Source: Serpentinicella alkaliphila (GTDB taxonomy: Bacteria > Bacillota > Clostridia > Peptostreptococcales > Natronincolaceae). Taken from it: DNA of 64,000 bases. The first letter of the stretch is position 1. Each line of letters starts with the position of its first letter. The DNA is taken from assembly GCF_018141405.1 (NCBI RefSeq), contig NZ_CP058648.1, positions 1,751,001 through 1,815,000 of the forward strand, in the 5' to 3' direction. The notes beneath the pieces were generated by a model, which searched no databases, was not told the DNA's origin, and saw nothing but the letters and a program-made list of their open reading frames with translations. Both the position numbers and the translations under genes were made by a program. Positions 61,484 to 64,000 of the stretch are shown here, one piece after another.

Positions 61484-62647
61484 ATGAATTATAGGGTGAA
61501 TCCTAGAAATAATGATAAACTTTCGATACTTGGTTTTGGATGTATGCGTTTTGCAAAAGATGAAAAAGAAGTGGAAAAACAGATAATATATGCAATAGAA
61601 AATGGAGTTAATTATTTTGATACTGCATATATATATCCAAATAGCGAAGTTATATTAGGTAGGGTTCTTGCTAAAGGGTACAGAGAGCGAGTAAAAGTAG
61701 CTACTAAAATGCCACCCTATTTTATAAAAACTTATGAAGATTTAGATAAAGTCTTTAATGAAGAATTACGGAGACTTCAAACAGACTATATTGATTACTA
61801 TTTCATACATATGTTAACAGATATAAATATTTGGAGTAGGTTAGTCGAGATAGGCATATTAAAATGGATAGATGAAAAAAAGAAAAAAGGCCAAATAATT
61901 AATATTGGGTTTTCATATCACGGGGGAAGAGAAGAGTTTATCAAGTTAATAGACATATATGATTGGGAATTTTGTATGATACAGTACAATTACCTAGATG
62001 AGAATAACCAGGCTGGTAAAAATGGTTTGGAATATGCAACTTCAAAGGGACTTCCGGTAATGATTATGGAGCCTTTAAGAGGTGGAAGGTTAGTTACAAG
62101 TCTACCAAAGGAGGTATACCAAGTCTTTGAAAATGCACATGCAAAAAGATCACCTGCGGAATGGGCACTACGATGGATATGGAATCATCCTGAGGTAACA
62201 ACTGTTTTATCCGGTATGAACTCACAAGAAATGATAGAAGAAAATATTAAAGCAGCTTCAGAAGTTCGAGCAAATTCATTTACAGAACAGGATTTTGAAC
62301 TATTTAAAAAAGTTCGGCAAATTTTGAATGAAAAAATTCAAATCCCATGCACGGGCTGTAATTATTGCTTGCCATGTCCAAAGGGGGTTGACATACCTAC
62401 TTGCTTTTCCTGCTATAACGATAGAATTATTGAGGGAAAAATAATGGCAGTTGGGAAATATATAATGAATACTAGTTTAAAAACTAAAGCTAATAACGCA
62501 TCTCTTTGTTCCAAGTGTGGAATATGTGAGAAACATTGTCCACAAAAAATATCTATAAGAGAAGAATTGTCTAAAGTAACAAAATCAATGGAAGGCTTTT
62601 ATTATAAACCAGCAAGATTTTTCATAAAAAGGTTTATGAAACTTTAG
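61484..62647 (+). CDS. Aldo/keto reductase with C-terminal [4Fe-4S] domain
   Basis: A 387-residue protein. The N-terminal TIM-barrel aldo/keto reductase has the active-site aspartate and tyrosine in NYFDTAYIYPNSE, the lysine in VATKMP and the histidine in YFIHML, so an NAD(P)H reduction of a carbonyl is expected. The tail carries CTGCNYCLPCPKGVDIPTCFSCYN and CSKCGICEKHCPQKI, giving two Fe-S clusters. This class is widespread in anaerobes and its substrate is unknown. ATG 61484 follows AAAGGTAG; TTG 61466 lies upstream of that site. Confidence 0.9.
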   Translation: MNYRVNPRNNDKLSILGFGCMRFAKDEKEVEKQIIYAIENGVNYFDTAYIYPNSEVILGRVLAKGYRERVKVATKMPPYFIKTYEDLDKVFNEELRRLQTDYIDYYFIHMLTDINIWSRLVEIGILKWIDEKKKKGQIINIGFSYHGGREEFIKLIDIYDWEFCMIQYNYLDENNQAGKNGLEYATSKGLPVMIMEPLRGGRLVTSLPKEVYQVFENAHAKRSPAEWALRWIWNHPEVTTVLSGMNSQEMIEENIKAASEVRANSFTEQDFELFKKVRQILNEKIQIPCTGCNYCLPCPKGVDIPTCFSCYNDRIIEGKIMAVGKYIMNTSLKTKANNASLCSKCGICEKHCPQKISIREELSKVTKSMEGFYYKPARFFIKRFMKL

Positions 62648-62668
62648 TAAAAAAAAATAAATTAACTT

Positions 62669-62693
62669 AAAAACTCCCAAAGGGGAGTTTTTG
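62669..62693. terminator. Bidirectional terminator
   Basis: AAAAACTCCC pairs with GGGGAGTTTTT between the convergent genes at 61484 and 62716. Confidence 0.85.
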
Positions 62694-62715
62694 TATTTAG
62701 CTTTTATTTTTACTT

Positions 62716-63456
62716 TTAATATATTACTGTCACTTTATTACCTAGTATAGCTACAAACTGATCAACTAGTGTAAAGTGTAGATGATTCCATTTCATAATT
62801 GTTTGCACATATCCAAGGGCATCAGCTGCGTATTGGCCAGAGATTCTTTGGTATGCAAGAAGTTCATATACTCTATCGGAATCGTAGTCCACAGGATATA
62901 AACCGCTAAGTGGGCTAACAAAACCTTCGATTGGAGCTTTTAGCTTACCACTTGGATCATAAATTTCTTCTAAGTAGCTTTTATCCCTATTTGAAATATC
63001 TATTATAAATTCCGTGCCTAAAGTGGTGTTAGTAACTCTAATTTTGTAATAGTTCTCGTAGGTTACTTTATACTTATATAAATCGTTAAATATATTATAA
63101 TCAAATAACAAATTAGGTTTATTGTGTAAATAGGAATAGATATAATAATACATTATTCCACCACTACCACCAGAAGCTATGCTAATAAAAATGTCATCCA
63201 CTTTATTTCCAGTAAAATCACCTAGGAAAAGTGTAGGATTGTATCCGGAGTCAGATTTAAGGGGTACATAATTTACTATTCCCGTTTGACCATCTTGAAT
63301 TACAAGGGTTATCTTTTGAATAAATAAACTATCCATAGTTTTTACTCCAGTTAAATATACCTTATCTGGTACTCGATCACCATTTACATCCCCGATAGCT
63401 GATGATAGTATAATTGGAGCTAAATAATTTAAATTGTTATGAATATGTTGAAACAT
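62716..63456 (-). CDS. VCBS/FG-GAP repeat-like protein
   Basis: A 246-residue protein with no signal peptide and repeated calcium-binding-like segments: SSAIGDVNGDRVPDKVYLTG, LGDFTGNKVDDIFISIASGG and YPVDYDSDRVYELLAYQRI. These resemble FG-GAP/VCBS repeats of surface or spore-associated proteins in Firmicutes; a beta-propeller-like fold is plausible. GGAGGGATT lies before the ATG. Without a signal peptide a spore-coat or cytoplasmic location is possible; the function is not known. Confidence 0.78.
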   Translation of the reverse strand: MFQHIHNNLNYLAPIILSSAIGDVNGDRVPDKVYLTGVKTMDSLFIQKITLVIQDGQTGIVNYVPLKSDSGYNPTLFLGDFTGNKVDDIFISIASGGSGGIMYYYIYSYLHNKPNLLFDYNIFNDLYKYKVTYENYYKIRVTNTTLGTEFIIDISNRDKSYLEEIYDPSGKLKAPIEGFVSPLSGLYPVDYDSDRVYELLAYQRISGQYAADALGYVQTIMKWNHLHFTLVDQFVAILGNKVTVIY

Positions 63457-63827
63457 TACAATCCCTCCATTAAATAATATTGATACATTATATGCATTTA
63501 AGAAGGGATGTGTAATGGTTGTGGAAATACTGAGACAACAAAATATTAATTATTTTGCTGTTTTTAGACTAAAATAATACGTAGAATAAATATTTTAAAG
63601 AATGCTGAAGAATTTTAATAAATGATTTATTCTAAAATTAAAATGTTGCAGATTTGTATAATTGAGGGTGTTTTGAATTGACTTGAATTTTTGAATTCAA
63701 ATTTGACAAAATCCAATCAAGAACAGTCAAGCTCGTTCGATTTATTTACTCTTGCAAAAATAATAAAATGGTTTTGGGAAGTTAATTAGAATTCAAGCAA
63801 TAGTATAAAGAATGAGGGGGATTCAAA
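63457..63827. other. Divergent intergenic region before the CoA-transferase
   Basis: 371 bases without a gene. It holds the perfect palindrome TTTGAATTCAAA at 63690-63701 amid repeated TTGAAT/TTGAC motifs, a possible regulatory site. I could not fix a promoter with confidence. Confidence 0.5.
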
Positions 63828-64000
63828 ATGAAAAAAGTCAAAGTTTTAACAGCTCAAGAGGCTGTAGATTTGGTAAAAGATGGTGACACCCTTGTCACAA
63901 GTGGATTTGTAGGTAACTGTAACCCTGAATTATTAAGCAAAACAATTGAGAAAAAATTCTTAGAAACTGGACATCCTAGGGATTTAACTCTTTTCTACAT
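63828..64000 (+). CDS. Propionate/acyl-CoA transferase, N-terminal part
   Basis: The first 57 codons of a CoA-transferase, running off the right edge. The sequence VKVLTAQEAVDLVKDGDTLV and TSGFVGNCNPELLSKTIEKKF, then ETGHPRDLTLFY, matches the start of propionate CoA-transferase (Pct)-type enzymes, which move CoA between acetyl-CoA and lactate, acrylate or propionate. A GAGGGGG ribosome site precedes the ATG. With the etf-lactate dehydrogenase-acyl-CoA dehydrogenase operon at 16.8-21.2 kb it suggests lactate fermentation through CoA esters. The catalytic glutamate lies beyond the window. Confidence 0.85.
   Translation, partial: MKKVKVLTAQEAVDLVKDGDTLVTSGFVGNCNPELLSKTIEKKFLETGHPRDLTLFY

Overview
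The window is AT-rich, Gram-positive, anaerobic DNA, most likely from a spore-forming member of the Clostridia. I infer this from the codon use, strong AGGAGG-type ribosome sites, a T-box leader, a yybP-ykoY riboswitch, a CwlD-type spore amidase, many [4Fe-4S] proteins and an Etf/acyl-CoA dehydrogenase operon. I cannot fix the genus from the sequence alone. A few loci carry single-base frameshifts, and two insertion sequences (IS) of one family differ from each other by indels. Some of this is real decay; some may be uncorrected sequencing error.

Layout. 0-9.4 kb: the end of a frameshifted kdpD plus kdpE, a broken membrane protein gene, a universal stress protein, a T-box-controlled ilvBN pair (acetolactate synthase), a DUF362 ferredoxin-type protein and a two-component system. 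9.4-11.6 kb: an IS1634-family element inside a 122-bp target duplication. 11.9-15.4 kb: a secreted DUF2680 protein and a CadA/ZntA-type metal ATPase behind an ArsR/SmtB-like operator. 16.6-21.3 kb: etfB-etfA-FAD lactate dehydrogenase-acyl-CoA dehydrogenase, driven from a consensus promoter; the start of a propionate CoA-transferase-like gene at the right edge (63.8 kb) may feed the same lactate/acyl-CoA chemistry. 21.3-27.3 kb: a complete ribose operon rbsRKDACB with two LacI-type operators. 27.3-29.8 kb: a broken cupin gene next to the second IS1634 copy, inside a 62-bp duplication.

30-36.3 kb: small hypothetical genes, a CwlD amidase with a polysaccharide deacetylase, and a MocR regulator divergent from azlCD. 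36.4-46.1 kb is the most unusual region. A minus-strand cluster encodes a coiled-coil protein, a P-type-ATPase-like protein without catalytic motifs, two small proteins and a shortened P-type ATPase that has lost its nucleotide-binding domain and the TGE glutamate. A separate minus-strand gene and a divergent P2-type ATPase share an intergenic region with a near-perfect Fur box. Three of the proteins carry the same small N-terminal heavy-metal-associated-like domain. This resembles the iron-storage ferrosome (fez) clusters, and the divergent ATPase has been interrupted by an IS4-family element at codon 41.

46.2-55.4 kb: rsgA, an XRE regulator/membrane protein pair, a manganese riboswitch with a GDT1-type exporter, and a pntAA-pntAB-pntB transhydrogenase operon whose PntB carries three tandem, nearly identical NADP-binding domains. 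55.4-64 kb: a D-2-hydroxyacid dehydrogenase, a sugar-phosphate isomerase pseudogene carrying an IS605-like tail, a GltD-like oxidoreductase, a ferredoxin remnant, a ZupT zinc transporter, a broken transposase, an Fe-S aldo/keto reductase, a VCBS-like protein and the CoA-transferase start.
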